A stretch of DNA of 64,000 nt from Ectothiorhodospiraceae bacterium (GTDB lineage Bacteria > Pseudomonadota > Gammaproteobacteria > Nitrococcales > Aquisalimonadaceae), in the NCBI GenBank assembly GCA_003565775.1, contig PXAT01000161.1:1-64000 (forward strand), read 5' to 3'. The first letter of the stretch is position 1. Each line of letters opens with the position of its first letter. Positions 41,088 to 53,386 of the stretch are shown here, in pieces. Position numbers and translations under genes: made by a program. The notes under the pieces are model-generated. The model was given only the letters and a program-made list of their open reading frames with translations. It was not told where the DNA came from and made no database searches.

Positions 41088-41377
41088 CAGCTGAACGCAT
41101 GCAACGCATCGAACAACGCCTCCGCGCCGCCCTGCCGGTGGAGCACCTGGAGATCGAGGACGAAGGTCACCTGCATGTCGGCCATGCCGGCGCCCGCGAC
41201 GGGCGTGGCCATTTTCGCCTGCTGGTGGTGAGCGAGGCCTTCGACGACAAGTCACCGCTGCAGCGTCACCGGCTGGTCAACGACGCCATCGGCGATCTGT
41301 TCGAAACCGACATTCACGCCCTGAGCATCCGCGCGCTGACCGATGCGGAGCGGGCCAGAGACGAACAGGACGCCTAG
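41084..41377 (+). CDS. bolA: BolA family protein
   Basis: 97 aa from GTG 41084 (GTGA overlap with yciI, AAGG 7 bp before); ATG 41099 would give a 92-aa alternative. [25 protein letters not shown] and [27 protein letters not shown], with invariant His near the C-terminus ([14 protein letters not shown]). BolA proteins bind glutaredoxin-linked Fe-S clusters and affect cell shape and stress response. Confidence 0.92.
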   Translation: MTAERMQRIEQRLRAALPVEHLEIEDEGHLHVGHAGARDGRGHFRLLVVSEAFDDKSPLQRHRLVNDAIGDLFETDIHALSIRALTDAERARDEQDA

Positions 41378-41380
41378 ACC

Positions 41381-42235
41381 ATGCGTTTCGCCGCGCCGCT
41401 ATTCATCCTGCTGATCAGTCTCGGTCTCGTCGCCTGTAGCAGCGAGACCGAATCCACCGGTGACGGCAGCGCAACGCCGGACGACAACGTCGTGGCCATG
41501 GTCAATGACGTCGCCATTACCGCCGACATGCTGGACCTCCACATCCAGCGTCGTGCCGGCCCGCGGGCGGCACGCCTGAGCGAAGACGAGCGCGAGACCC
41601 TGCTGCTGGAACTGGTGGAGATGGAACTGATCGCCCAGGACGCCCGCGATCACGAAATGGACGATAACGCACGGGTGAAGGCCCAGGTCGAGAACATGCG
41701 TCGGGCAGTACTGGCCCATGAACGCATCGAGCACCTGCATCGGGAACCGTTCGACGACGAGATGCTGGAACAGCTTTATGGCGAGCGCTTCGCCGACCGG
41801 CCGCACCGTGAATACCGCATTCGCCAGATTCTGCTGGAATCCCGCGACGATGCCGAAGCCATCCTCAAGGAACTCGCCGACGGCGCCGAGTTCGCCGATC
41901 TCGCGCAACGTTATTCTGCGGGCCCCGGCGCCAGCGATGGCGGTGATCCGGGCTGGATGGCTGCCGACCAGATGGCCGATGCCGTGGCCGAACGGGTGAT
42001 GGAACTGTCCCCCGGTGAATACAGCGAGCAGCCGGTGGAAACCAGTCACGGCTGGTATGTGATCAAACTGCAGACCATGCGCACCGCGCGTCCGCCGGAA
42101 TTCGACGCCGTCCGGGGGATCCTCCAGGCGATGTTGATGGACCAGCGGGTCAAGGCCTACCTGCAGGAGCTGCGGGATGCCGGCAACGTGATGCTCTATC
42201 GGCCGGAAAGCAACGAGCAGGAGGACGCGGACTGA
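41381..42235 (+). CDS. PpiC-type (parvulin) peptidyl-prolyl isomerase lipoprotein
   Basis: 284 aa. The signal peptide ends in lipobox LVAC (Cys about 19), followed by Ser, so outer-membrane sorting is likely. A SurA-like N-terminal helical region (40-120) with RREAVLAHERIEHL-type helices, and a parvulin domain at about 140-245 (RIRQILLESRDDAEAILKEL, FADLAQRYSAGPGASDGGD, SHGWYVIKL). Probable periplasmic chaperone for exported proteins. It lies 3 bp after bolA. Confidence 0.88.
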   Translation: MRFAAPLFILLISLGLVACSSETESTGDGSATPDDNVVAMVNDVAITADMLDLHIQRRAGPRAARLSEDERETLLLELVEMELIAQDARDHEMDDNARVKAQVENMRRAVLAHERIEHLHREPFDDEMLEQLYGERFADRPHREYRIRQILLESRDDAEAILKELADGAEFADLAQRYSAGPGASDGGDPGWMAADQMADAVAERVMELSPGEYSEQPVETSHGWYVIKLQTMRTARPPEFDAVRGILQAMLMDQRVKAYLQELRDAGNVMLYRPESNEQEDAD

Positions 42236-42269
42236 TTGCCGCCCCACCGTCCGGCGCCGACGGCAGCGG

Positions 42270-44606
<2,337 letters not shown>

Positions 44607-45479
44607 TCAGTGCCGGTTACCGGCGGCCAGTCGGGCGCGCCGGCGATACTCTCGCAGCTCCTCACGCAGATGCTCGACCGCCTGGCTGGTAAGATCACAG
44701 CGCTGCTGATCCAGCACCTGCCCGCCGAGCAGATCGGCCAGCCGGCGCGCCGTCTCGAGCATCTTCTCGAATGCGGTCAGGCCATCGAACGGACCGGGCA
44801 GTTGCAGGAAGAACACCACACCGGGGGTTTCCAGCCGGTCCACGGTCTGCAGATCGAAGGTTCCGGGTTCGAGCATGTTGGCCACGCTGTAGAGCGGGGT
44901 CGCGCCACTGTGCGCATCGACGATGGCATGAAAAATGTCATGCATGCCGTGCTGCAGGCCGACCCGCTCCAGCGCATCCACCAGCGGCGGGCCGGTGAAC
45001 ACATAGCCTTCACCGGCAGTGACATGCAGAACCACCAGCTTTTCACCGGCATCCTGCCAGGCCGGATCGGCCTCCAGTTCACGGCCGGCGGCGTATTTCG
45101 GTTCGTCGGTCGGGGTCCGCGAGTCCCGGGACTCGCGCGATTGCCCGGTGACCGGGCGCACCCGCGGCGCCGACACCGTCTGCTGGGGGTCATCCCAGTC
45201 AACCGGAAACGGCCCGTCGTCACTGGAGATCGACAGATCCATGTCGGGCTCGTCGCCCATGTCCGGGTCGTCGATCACCAGGTCATCCAGGTCGCGCAGG
45301 GCCACGTCCACGTCCCGCTCACTGCGCCGGCTTCGTGCCGGCGTGTCACGGCGCCAACTGTTCCGCGACGGAAGCTGCAGGCGCCCCTCCTTCCAGCGAA
45401 AGTAGCCATAGAGACCGGCAATCACGGCCAGCCCGACAATCAGCAATATCCAGCGCAGCGCATCCATAAAGCCTGTCAT
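44607..45479 (-). CDS. zipA: Cell division protein ZipA
   Basis: Inner-membrane anchor of FtsZ. 290 aa: N-terminal helix (ALRWILLIVGLAVIAGLYGYFRW), a charged, Asp/Pro-rich linker (45-145), and the ZipA C-terminal FtsZ-binding domain (LVVLHVTAGEGYVFTGPPLVDAL, HDIFHAIVD, GVVFFLQLPGPFDGLTAFEKML). Between smc and ligA, the classical order. Confidence 0.95.
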   Translation of the reverse strand: MTGFMDALRWILLIVGLAVIAGLYGYFRWKEGRLQLPSRNSWRRDTPARSRRSERDVDVALRDLDDLVIDDPDMGDEPDMDLSISSDDGPFPVDWDDPQQTVSAPRVRPVTGQSRESRDSRTPTDEPKYAAGRELEADPAWQDAGEKLVVLHVTAGEGYVFTGPPLVDALERVGLQHGMHDIFHAIVDAHSGATPLYSVANMLEPGTFDLQTVDRLETPGVVFFLQLPGPFDGLTAFEKMLETARRLADLLGGQVLDQQRCDLTSQAVEHLREELREYRRRARLAAGNRH

Positions 45480-45553
45480 TCCCCCGAGTTTCCGGCCATT
45501 GTCGTCGCGCCCCGGTAAACCACCGGGTCATTATGTCCGACAGCGTATCGCCG

Positions 45554-48500
45554 TCAGGCATCCACCATTTCGGCCGCCTCATCCACATCCACAGCCACCA
45601 GCCTGGAAACGCCCGGCTCGTGCATGGTGACGCCCATCAGATGCGAGGCGATTTCCATGGTGCTCTTGTTGTGCGTAATGAACACGAACTGTACTCGCTT
45701 GGACATCTCCTGCACCAGTTGACAGAACCGCCCGACATTCGCTTCATCCAGCGGCGCGTCGACCTCGTCGAGCATGCAGAACGGCGCCGGATTGAGCGCG
45801 AAGATGGCGAAGATCATCGCAACCGCGGTCATGGCCTTCTCGCCACCGGACAGCAGGTGGATCGTGCTGATCCGCTTGCCCGGCGGACGCGCCAGGATAC
45901 TGACCCCGGTATCCAGCAGATCCTCGCCGGTCAGTTCCAGATAGGCTTCGCCGCCGCCGAACAGCCGCGGATACATGTCGCTGAGTCCGGCGTTGACCCG
46001 ATCGAAGGTGTCCCGGAAGCGTAGACGGGTCTCGCGGTCGATGCGCCGCATGGCGCTCTCCAGCGTCTCCAGCGCCTCGTCGAGGTCGGCGTGCTGCTCG
46101 CCGAGATAGGTATCACGCTCGGCCAGCGCCGCATGCTCCTCGATCGCAGCCAGGTTGATGCTGCCGAGCCGGCTGATGCGGTCCTCGGTCTCCGACAGGC
46201 GCTTGAGCCAGGCCTCCTCGGTGGCGGACTCCGGCAGTTCCGCCTGCACCGCCTCAAGGTCGCGCTCGGTGTCGTCGAACTGCTCCAGCAGGGTCTGGCG
46301 CCGGGTGCGTTGTTCCTGGTGCTTGAGTCGCGCCGCCTCCAGGCTGGTGCGTAGTTCCTCGGCCCGGGTCTCGGCGCTCAGTCGCTGCTGGTCGAGTTCA
46401 CGCAGTTGCTGCTCGACCGCGCCCGCCTGCTGCCGGGCTTCGGTCAGGGCCGTCTCGGCCTCGCTCCGCCGGAGCAGGGCCTGTTCGCGCTCCTGTTCCA
46501 GGTCGACCGTGGGATCGCCATCGGCCGCCGTGGCCTGTTCCAGCTCCGCGGCCCGGCCTTGCAGGCGTTGCTGCTGACTGAGCAGTCGACCGACCTGCTC
46601 CTCCAGCGATGCGGTGACCGTGCGCGCCTCGCGCAGTTTCAACGCCAGCTGATGACGGGCCTCGCGGCGTTCCCGCAGGATCGCAGCGGCAGCATCCACG
46701 GCTTGCTGCGCTTCGGTCCGTTCCTGCTGCAGGCGCTCGCGTTCCTGCTCCAGCCCCTCGCCCTGATCCAGCGCCTCCTGCAGCCGCCGACGCGCGGCCT
46801 CGAGACGCTCGCGCGCCTCCTGGCGCTGCTCGGCGATATCCTCCTGCTCGCCGTCCAGTCGCTCCAGCCGTTCGCGCATGGCCTCCAGGCGTTGCTCCAG
46901 ACTCTGTCGGCGTGCGCGGACCCGGGTCAGAGCCTCGCTCTGTTCGGTCTGTTGCTCGCGGCTCTCCTGCAACAGGGCTTCTGCGCGCTCACGCTGCTGA
47001 CGCAGGCTCCTGCCTGCTTCCTGCATTTCGGCGACGGCCGTACCGGCGGTGGCAATGGCGCCGGCCAGTTCGTCCAGTTCGCGCTGTCGCAACAAGGTAC
47101 CGTCACGGGCCCCGCTGGCCGCGGTCCAGCGCATCCAGCGCGGGCCAAGCCAGTGGCCCTCGACCGTGACCAGGGATTCGCCCGCCGTCAGACGATGCCG
47201 CAGGGCCAGGGCCTGATCGAGGCTCTCGGCACAGTAGACATGGGCCAGCAGCTCGGCCGCGGGCCAGTCCGCCCGCACCCGCTCGGCGAGGGTCGGCAGA
47301 TCCAGGCGATGGTGGGCCGGGACGGCCGCAACGGCGGTGTCCACCAGGGTCAGGCCGCCGCGCTCGAGCGCGGCCAGCGCGACTGCGGCCTCCTGGTTCA
47401 GCGGACCGCAGACCGCCTGCAAACGGTCCTCCAGCACCCGTTCCACGGCATGCTCCCAGCCGGCGTCCACCTCGATCTGCCGCGCCAGCCGCGGGGCGTC
47501 CTCCAGGCCCAGCGTCCGCAGCATCGCGGTCACTGCGCCATCGCTGTCGCCGAGACTGTCCTGCTGCAATGTCTCCAGCGACTGCCGCCGGGCCTCGAGG
47601 CGCTGCAATTCCCCCTGCTGCTGCTGTAGCGCATCGGACTGTTCCTGTATCGCGTCACGCAGCTCGGCCAGACCGGCCTCGTGCTCCGTCAGTGCCTCGG
47701 TCAGGATTTCACGCCGGCGCTGGTGCTCGGTCTCGTCCTGAGCCAGCTGAGCCAGTTCCCGTTCCAGCGGCGCCGGCTCCAGTTCCTCGCGCTCCTGCTC
47801 CAGACGCTGCCGCCGCCGGCGCAGTTGCTCATCCTGCTCCTCGAACTGCTCGATGCGGGTGCGCTCGATCTCGGCCTGGCGCACCGACTCCGCGACCCGC
47901 GCATTGAACTGTTCCCAGGCCTTCTGCCACGCCTCCAGATCCCCGCGGCAGGCCTCCAGCGAGGCCACGGCCTGCTCCTCGGCCGCGGTCGCCGCGGCCA
48001 GTTCCGGCTCCAGACTCTGCAGGCGCTGCCGGAGAGCGGCCTGCTTTTCCTGATCCTGGCGCAGATTCTGCTGCAACTCCTCCAGCGCCTTGCGATTGGC
48101 ATCCTGCTCCTCGCTTCGACGGCGCTGCAGATCACGATGGTGGGCGATCTGCTGTTCGATGCGGGCGATATCGCTGCCGAGCTGGTAATAGCGCCCCTGC
48201 ACCGCATTCAGTGCTTCACTGCTTTCCGTTTGCCGCTCGCGGGTCGCAGTCAGATCACGTTCGGCCCGGCGCTGAGTCGTGATCACCGCCTCCAGGGCGT
48301 TCTGCCGCTGCCGCAGATCCTGCTCGCCATCCGCCACCGCCCGACCCATCCCGCGCAGGCGCAGCGCCAGCAGCTGGGCGCGCAGACTCCGCTCCTCGGT
48401 CTTCAACTCCCTGTAGCGCTCGGCGGTGCGTGCCTGCCGACTGAGCTTCTCGAGCTGCCGACTGACCTCCTCGCGCACATCGTTGAGCCGGTCCATGTTC

Positions 48501-49066
48501 TCGCGGGTATCGCGGATGCGGCGCTCGGTCTCGCGTCGGCGCTCCTTGTACAGCGAGATACCGGCGGCCTCCTCCAGATACACCCGAAGCTCCTCGGGCT
48601 TGGCCTCGATGATCCGCGAGATCATGCCCTGCTCGATAATCGCGTAACTGCGCGGGCCGAGACCGGTGCCGAGGAACACGTCGGTGACATCACGCCGCCG
48701 ACAGCGGGCACCATTGAGGAAATACTGGGACTGGGCCTCGCGATTGACCTGCCGCTTGACCGAGATCTCGGCGTAACTCGCATACTTGCCGCCGAGCCCG
48801 CCATCGCTGTTGTCGAACACCAGTTCGATGGAGGCCTGACCGACCGGCTTGCGGCTCCCGGACCCGTTGAAGATGACGTCGGTCATCGACTCGCCGCGCA
48901 GGTGGCGAGCGGAACTCTCGCCCATGACCCAGCGCACCGCGTCGATAACGTTGGACTTGCCACAGCCGTTGGGGCCGACAATGCCGACCAGTTGACCGGG
49001 CAGGTGCACCGCTGTGGGATCGACAAAGGACTTGAAACCGGCGAGTCGGATTGTCTTCAGCCGCAT
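45554..49066 (-). CDS. smc: Chromosome segregation protein SMC
   Basis: ATPase of the SMC-ScpAB condensin. 1170 aa. Walker A GPNGCGKSNVIDAVRW near the N-terminus, two long coiled coils (about 170-500 and 660-990) split by a hinge (GAVTAMLRTLGLEDAPRLA), signature LLSGGEKAMTAVAM, and Walker B/D-loop LDEVDAPLDEANV. Having SMC with ScpAB instead of MukBEF separates this lineage from enterobacteria and vibrios. Confidence 0.97.
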   Translation of the reverse strand: MRLKTIRLAGFKSFVDPTAVHLPGQLVGIVGPNGCGKSNVIDAVRWVMGESSARHLRGESMTDVIFNGSGSRKPVGQASIELVFDNSDGGLGGKYASYAEISVKRQVNREAQSQYFLNGARCRRRDVTDVFLGTGLGPRSYAIIEQGMISRIIEAKPEELRVYLEEAAGISLYKERRRETERRIRDTRENMDRLNDVREEVSRQLEKLSRQARTAERYRELKTEERSLRAQLLALRLRGMGRAVADGEQDLRQRQNALEAVITTQRRAERDLTATRERQTESSEALNAVQGRYYQLGSDIARIEQQIAHHRDLQRRRSEEQDANRKALEELQQNLRQDQEKQAALRQRLQSLEPELAAATAAEEQAVASLEACRGDLEAWQKAWEQFNARVAESVRQAEIERTRIEQFEEQDEQLRRRRQRLEQEREELEPAPLERELAQLAQDETEHQRRREILTEALTEHEAGLAELRDAIQEQSDALQQQQGELQRLEARRQSLETLQQDSLGDSDGAVTAMLRTLGLEDAPRLARQIEVDAGWEHAVERVLEDRLQAVCGPLNQEAAVALAALERGGLTLVDTAVAAVPAHHRLDLPTLAERVRADWPAAELLAHVYCAESLDQALALRHRLTAGESLVTVEGHWLGPRWMRWTAASGARDGTLLRQRELDELAGAIATAGTAVAEMQEAGRSLRQQRERAEALLQESREQQTEQSEALTRVRARRQSLEQRLEAMRERLERLDGEQEDIAEQRQEARERLEAARRRLQEALDQGEGLEQERERLQQERTEAQQAVDAAAAILRERREARHQLALKLREARTVTASLEEQVGRLLSQQQRLQGRAAELEQATAADGDPTVDLEQEREQALLRRSEAETALTEARQQAGAVEQQLRELDQQRLSAETRAEELRTSLEAARLKHQEQRTRRQTLLEQFDDTERDLEAVQAELPESATEEAWLKRLSETEDRISRLGSINLAAIEEHAALAERDTYLGEQHADLDEALETLESAMRRIDRETRLRFRDTFDRVNAGLSDMYPRLFGGGEAYLELTGEDLLDTGVSILARPPGKRISTIHLLSGGEKAMTAVAMIFAIFALNPAPFCMLDEVDAPLDEANVGRFCQLVQEMSKRVQFVFITHNKSTMEIASHLMGVTMHEPGVSRLVAVDVDEAAEMVDA

Positions 49067-49179
49067 GCAGCATCACCGGTAAGGAAGGCGCTCGGAAAAT
49101 CGGATGCATGACCCGACGCAAGCGCTCATTATCCTGACCGCTCCGGCGCATGCAAAGGGACGCATGCGATACTGCGGCA

Positions 49180-50133
49180 ATGAGCGCCAGCCACACTCCG
49201 GACACTGCCCCCCGACCCGCTTTGCCCTACCGCGGCCGCTTTGCGCCGAGTCCGACGGGCCCGCTGCATGCCGGCTCGCTGCTGAGCGCCGTCTGCAGCT
49301 TTCTGGAGGCCCGTCGGCATGATGGCCGCTGGCAGGTGCGGATCGACGACATTGATCCGCCACGGGAAGTCGCCGGTGCCGCCGATGCGATCCTGCGCAG
49401 CCTCGACGCCCACGGCCTGCATGCCGACGACAGCATCGTCTTTCAGAGCCGACGACAGGCTGCGTATCTGGGCGCTCTGGATCGCCTGCGCGATGCGGGG
49501 GTGCTGTTCCCCTGTGCGTGCTCGCGACGCGAACTGAGAGCCCGCGCGACAGCGGGCCCCAACGGACCACTCTACCCCGGGACCTGTCGCGACGGCTTGC
49601 CGCCAGGCCGCGAGGCGCGGGCCTGGCGCTTGCGCGTGAATCAGGCCGAGGACCTGTTCGAGGATCGTTTTCAGGGTCTTGTCCGGACCCGCCTGGCAGA
49701 GACGGTCGGGGATTTCGTGGTCCGTCGGGCGGACGGGCTGCTGGCCTACAATCTCGCTGCTGCCGTGGATGACGGCAGCAGCGACATCAGCCACGTCATT
49801 CGCGGCCACGACCTGCTCTGGTGCACACCGCCGCAGCGTCTGATCCAGCGGGCACTGGGGCTGCGTTCCCCGGAGTACGGGCATCTGCCGGTGCTGGTGG
49901 ATCTGCAGGGGCAAAAACTCAGCAAGCAACAGGGGGCGCCCGCACTGGACGACCGCTCGGCGCCGGCCAACCTGTGGCTGGCGTTGCAGCGGCTGCAGCA
50001 GGAGCCGCCGCCAGCCCTGCGCCGCGCCTCGCTGGCAACCCTCTGGCAATGGGCGCATGCGCACTGGACACCGGATCGTCTGCTGGGACAGGAGACCATC
50101 CGGATCGATCACGACGAGGCCATCGGCGACTGA
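49180..50133 (+). CDS. gluQ: Glutamyl-Q tRNA(Asp) synthetase
   Basis: Attaches glutamate to queuosine-34 of tRNA-Asp. 317 aa from ATG 49180; 49150 is also open and neither has a clear RBS. HIGH-like APSPTGPLHAGSLL, zinc site CACS...YPGTC, RIDDIDPPREV and KLSKQQGAP are seen, with no anticodon-binding domain, distinguishing it from GltX. Usually beside dksA; here beside the SLC5 kinase locus. Confidence 0.93.
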   Translation: MSASHTPDTAPRPALPYRGRFAPSPTGPLHAGSLLSAVCSFLEARRHDGRWQVRIDDIDPPREVAGAADAILRSLDAHGLHADDSIVFQSRRQAAYLGALDRLRDAGVLFPCACSRRELRARATAGPNGPLYPGTCRDGLPPGREARAWRLRVNQAEDLFEDRFQGLVRTRLAETVGDFVVRRADGLLAYNLAAAVDDGSSDISHVIRGHDLLWCTPPQRLIQRALGLRSPEYGHLPVLVDLQGQKLSKQQGAPALDDRSAPANLWLALQRLQQEPPPALRRASLATLWQWAHAHWTPDRLLGQETIRIDHDEAIGD

Positions 50134-50251
50134 CCGAGCCGGGCCCATCGCTGGTCTCTCCGGCGATCAGATGCTACCTTCAGTAACAAACAAAGACTGA
50201 TGCGGAGGTCGCGTCGGACAAAATGTCGTTCCGGACGGAGAGAGACGGACT

Positions 50252-50449
50252 ATGGCCCAGCCAACCGAGCAGGGGCCCGGCGCTGCCAGCGTCCTGCTGT
50301 TCCTGTTTGCACTGTTCCTGATCGCGTCGCCGTTCGCCACCTGGTGGATGCAGTTGCCGGCGCCCTGGTATGTCCCCTACCTCCTCTGGCTCCTGATCAT
50401 CGGCCTCAGCTGGAACGTGGTCCGTCGCACCCGACGCCATGGAGATTGA
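50252..50449 (+). CDS. Small two-helix membrane protein upstream of SLC5 sensor kinase (CbrX-like)
   Basis: 65 aa. Two hydrophobic helices (SVLLFLFALFLIASPF and WYVPYLLWLLIIGLSW) and a basic tail (RRTRRHGD). Its TGA lies inside the start of the kinase gene (11-bp overlap), so translation is likely coupled. In Pseudomonas a comparable small gene precedes cbrA. Could be a symporter small subunit, in the way DUF4212/DUF3311 proteins accompany SLC5 transporters. Function unproven. Confidence 0.75.
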   Translation: MAQPTEQGPGAASVLLFLFALFLIASPFATWWMQLPAPWYVPYLLWLLIIGLSWNVVRRTRRHGD

Positions 50450-53381
50450 TCTCACCACGCTCTCGATCAGTGCCATTCTCTACCTGCTGCTGCTGTTCCT
50501 GATCGCGCATGCAGTTGAGCGGCGCTGGCTGCCGGCCCGGCTGGTACGCCATCCGGCGGTCTACGTCCTGTCGCTGGGCGTCTACGCCACCTCATGGAGC
50601 TACTACGGCAGTGTCGGCTTTGCCGAACAGCAGGGCTTGCTGTTCCTCACCATCTACCTCGGTGTGACCCTCGCGTTCGTGCTGACGCCGGTGCTGCTGA
50701 TGCCGATCCTGCGACTGAGCCGCACCTATCAGCTCACCTCGGTGGCCGATCTGTTCGCGTTCCGCTTCAACAGCCAGCCCGTGGGGGTACTTGTCACCCT
50801 GCTGATGCTGGCCGGCGTGCTGCCCTACATCGCCTTGCAGATCAGGGCGGTGACCGAGTCCACGGTGGTGCTGAGCCAGGATTCGTCGCCGCAGGTTCTG
50901 GCCTTCTGGTTCGTCATCATCGTCAGCCTGTTCGCGATCATTTTCGGCGCCCGTCATGTCACGCCGCGTGAAAAGCATGAAGGCATGGTGGTGGCCATTG
51001 CCTTCGAATCGCTGATGAAACTGCTCGCTCTGCTGCTGGTGACCGGCGTCGCCGTCTACCAGGCATTCGGCGGGCTCGGCGGCATGCAACAACACCTGAG
51101 CGAGAACCCCGAACTGGTGCGTGATCTCTACAAGCCGGCCGGCGAAGGGGCCTGGGCCAGCCTGCTGGTGCTGGCCTTCGCCGCCGGCTTCCTGCTACCG
51201 CGCCAGTTTCACATGCTGTTCACCGAGAACGTGAAACCGCGCCATCTGTATACCGCCAGTTGGGCCTTTCCCCTCTATCTGCTGGCCCTGACGCTGGTCA
51301 TCCCCCCGATCCTCTGGTCGGCCCAGGTGCTGCAGGCGGATACCTCGCCGGACTACCACGTGCTCGGACTGAGCCTGGCCAGCGGTTCGCCGACTCTGGC
51401 CATCATCGCCTATCTCGGCGGTATTTCGGCCGCCAGTGCCATGATCGTGGTGTCGACGCTGGCAATCTCGTCGATGGCTCTCAACCATCTGCTGCTGCCG
51501 ATGGCCGGACTGCAGCCACAGCATGATCTCTACGGTGCGCTGCGCTGGACACGCCGGGCCCTGATTGCCCTGGTGATTGCCGCCGGTTACGTATTCTATC
51601 TGCTGATGGAAGCCGGCACCGGCCTGGTCGGCTGGGGCCTGATTTCGTTTCTTGCCATGGCCCAACTGCTACCGGGCATTCTCGGGCTGCTTTTCTGGTC
51701 GCGCGCCACGGCTCACGGCTTCATCGCCGGCCTGCTCGCCGGCACGGCAGTCTGGGCCCTTACCGCCCTGTTGCCGCCGCTGACCGGGCAGAGCGCGCTG
51801 ACCTGGTTCGGTCTCGCTGCGGACGGCTCGCCCGGCTCGACCGAGATGTACCAGTCGGCCACCTTCTGGTCGCTCAGTCTGAACGCCATCCTGTTCGTGC
51901 TGGTGTCGCTGCTGAGCCGTCAGAGCGAGGCCGAACGGGAAGCCGCCAGCGCCTGCCGGGAACTGACCCCGGCTCTGCCCAGCGGCGATCTGCGTGCGGC
52001 ATCGCCACAGCAATTCATCGACCGACTGGCGGCGGTCATGGGCAACAACACGGCCACCGCCGAAGTCCAGCGCGCACTGAGTGATCTGGGCATGCACCGG
52101 GACGAGGACCGCCCCGGCGCCCTGCATGATCTGCGGGTCCGCATCCAGCGCAATCTGTCCGGCATGATGGGGCCGGTCCTGGCCCGCATGATAGTCGATC
52201 ACCAGCTGGAGCTGCAGACCGTCGACGCCAACGCTCAGGCCCAGAACGTTCGGCTGATCGAGGATCGGCTGGAGACGTCCAGCACACGCCTGCGCGGTCT
52301 CGCGGCGGAGCTGGATCGCCTGCGACGCTATCACCGGCAGATCATCGAGGATCTGCCGGTGGGCGTCTGCGCGCTGGCGCATGGCAACCGGCTGGTGCGC
52401 TGGAATCCGGCCATTGCCCGCCTCACCGGCATACCGCTGGCGGATGTTATCGGTCGTCGCCTGGACGAACTGCCCGCTCCCTGGGGTGCCCTGCTGAACG
52501 AGTTTCTCAATGGCGACGAGGATCACTGGCACAAGCAACAGGTGCAGGAACCCGGGCAGACCCGCTGGTACAGCCTGCACAAGGCAAGCATCGAGGAGCC
52601 GGGACGACACCGCAGCGGTGACACGGTACTGCTGATCGAGGACTTCACCGACCTTCAGGTCCTGGAAAAGGAACTGGCTCACAGCGAGCGCCTGGCATCC
52701 ATCGGCCGGCTGGCCGCAGGGGTCGCGCACGAGATCGGCAACCCCATCACCAGTATCAGCTGCCTGGCCCAGGAACTGCGCGAAGGGGACGACCCGCAGC
52801 AGGCCCGCGACTACGCCGAAGACATCCTCGACCAGGCCCAGCGCATCAACAACATCGTGCAGAGCCTGGTGCGCTATGCCCACGGCGGCAGCCCGCTGTC
52901 GGAAGACCCCCTGCAACCGGTCAATCTGCACGATACCGTGGCCGAAGCGACCCGCCTGACCATGCTCAGCCGCCGGGCACGCGACATGCGTTTCGAGAAC
53001 CGGATCCCGGTGGACATGCAGGTTCGCGCCAAACCGCAGCCTCTGGTGCAGGTCTTCGTCAATCTTTTCAGCAATGCCGCCGATGCCTGTCGCGATCGTG
53101 ACGACGGGCGTGTCAGCCTGAGCAGCGACAGTCAACGGGAACAGGTCTGCATCCGCGTTCGCGACAACGGTTGCGGTATCGAGCCGGGGGCCATGGCGCG
53201 GGTGCTGGAACCGTTCTACACCACCAAACAGCCGGGCAAGGGCACCGGCCTCGGGCTGCCGCTGGTCTACAACATCATCCGCGACTGTGGCGGGCGGCTC
53301 GATATCGACAGCGACGCGAGCGGCACCACCGTCAGTCTGACGCTCAAGCTGGCGTCGGAAGACACGACAGAGGAGGCCTAG
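50439..53381 (+). CDS. cbrA: SLC5 symporter-domain sensor histidine kinase (CbrA-like)
   Basis: 980 aa hybrid of transporter and kinase. Residues 1-500: about 13 membrane helices of the sodium/solute symporter fold (SWSYYGSVGFAEQQG, TSVADLFAFRFNSQ, LPRQFHMLFTEN). About 520-610: STAC-like linker. About 640-740: PAS (IIEDLPVGVCALAHGNRLVRWN). About 750-825: NtrB-type HisKA GVAHEIGNPIT with phospho-acceptor His near 764. Then HATPase N-box VFVNLFSNAADAC, DNGCGIEP, GTGLGLPL. The next gene, 5 bp away, is an NtrC-type regulator, as in CbrAB, which controls use of carbon and nitrogen sources. Confidence 0.88.
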   Translation: MEIDLTTLSISAILYLLLLFLIAHAVERRWLPARLVRHPAVYVLSLGVYATSWSYYGSVGFAEQQGLLFLTIYLGVTLAFVLTPVLLMPILRLSRTYQLTSVADLFAFRFNSQPVGVLVTLLMLAGVLPYIALQIRAVTESTVVLSQDSSPQVLAFWFVIIVSLFAIIFGARHVTPREKHEGMVVAIAFESLMKLLALLLVTGVAVYQAFGGLGGMQQHLSENPELVRDLYKPAGEGAWASLLVLAFAAGFLLPRQFHMLFTENVKPRHLYTASWAFPLYLLALTLVIPPILWSAQVLQADTSPDYHVLGLSLASGSPTLAIIAYLGGISAASAMIVVSTLAISSMALNHLLLPMAGLQPQHDLYGALRWTRRALIALVIAAGYVFYLLMEAGTGLVGWGLISFLAMAQLLPGILGLLFWSRATAHGFIAGLLAGTAVWALTALLPPLTGQSALTWFGLAADGSPGSTEMYQSATFWSLSLNAILFVLVSLLSRQSEAEREAASACRELTPALPSGDLRAASPQQFIDRLAAVMGNNTATAEVQRALSDLGMHRDEDRPGALHDLRVRIQRNLSGMMGPVLARMIVDHQLELQTVDANAQAQNVRLIEDRLETSSTRLRGLAAELDRLRRYHRQIIEDLPVGVCALAHGNRLVRWNPAIARLTGIPLADVIGRRLDELPAPWGALLNEFLNGDEDHWHKQQVQEPGQTRWYSLHKASIEEPGRHRSGDTVLLIEDFTDLQVLEKELAHSERLASIGRLAAGVAHEIGNPITSISCLAQELREGDDPQQARDYAEDILDQAQRINNIVQSLVRYAHGGSPLSEDPLQPVNLHDTVAEATRLTMLSRRARDMRFENRIPVDMQVRAKPQPLVQVFVNLFSNAADACRDRDDGRVSLSSDSQREQVCIRVRDNGCGIEPGAMARVLEPFYTTKQPGKGTGLGLPLVYNIIRDCGGRLDIDSDASGTTVSLTLKLASEDTTEEA

Positions 53382-53386
53382 GAATC

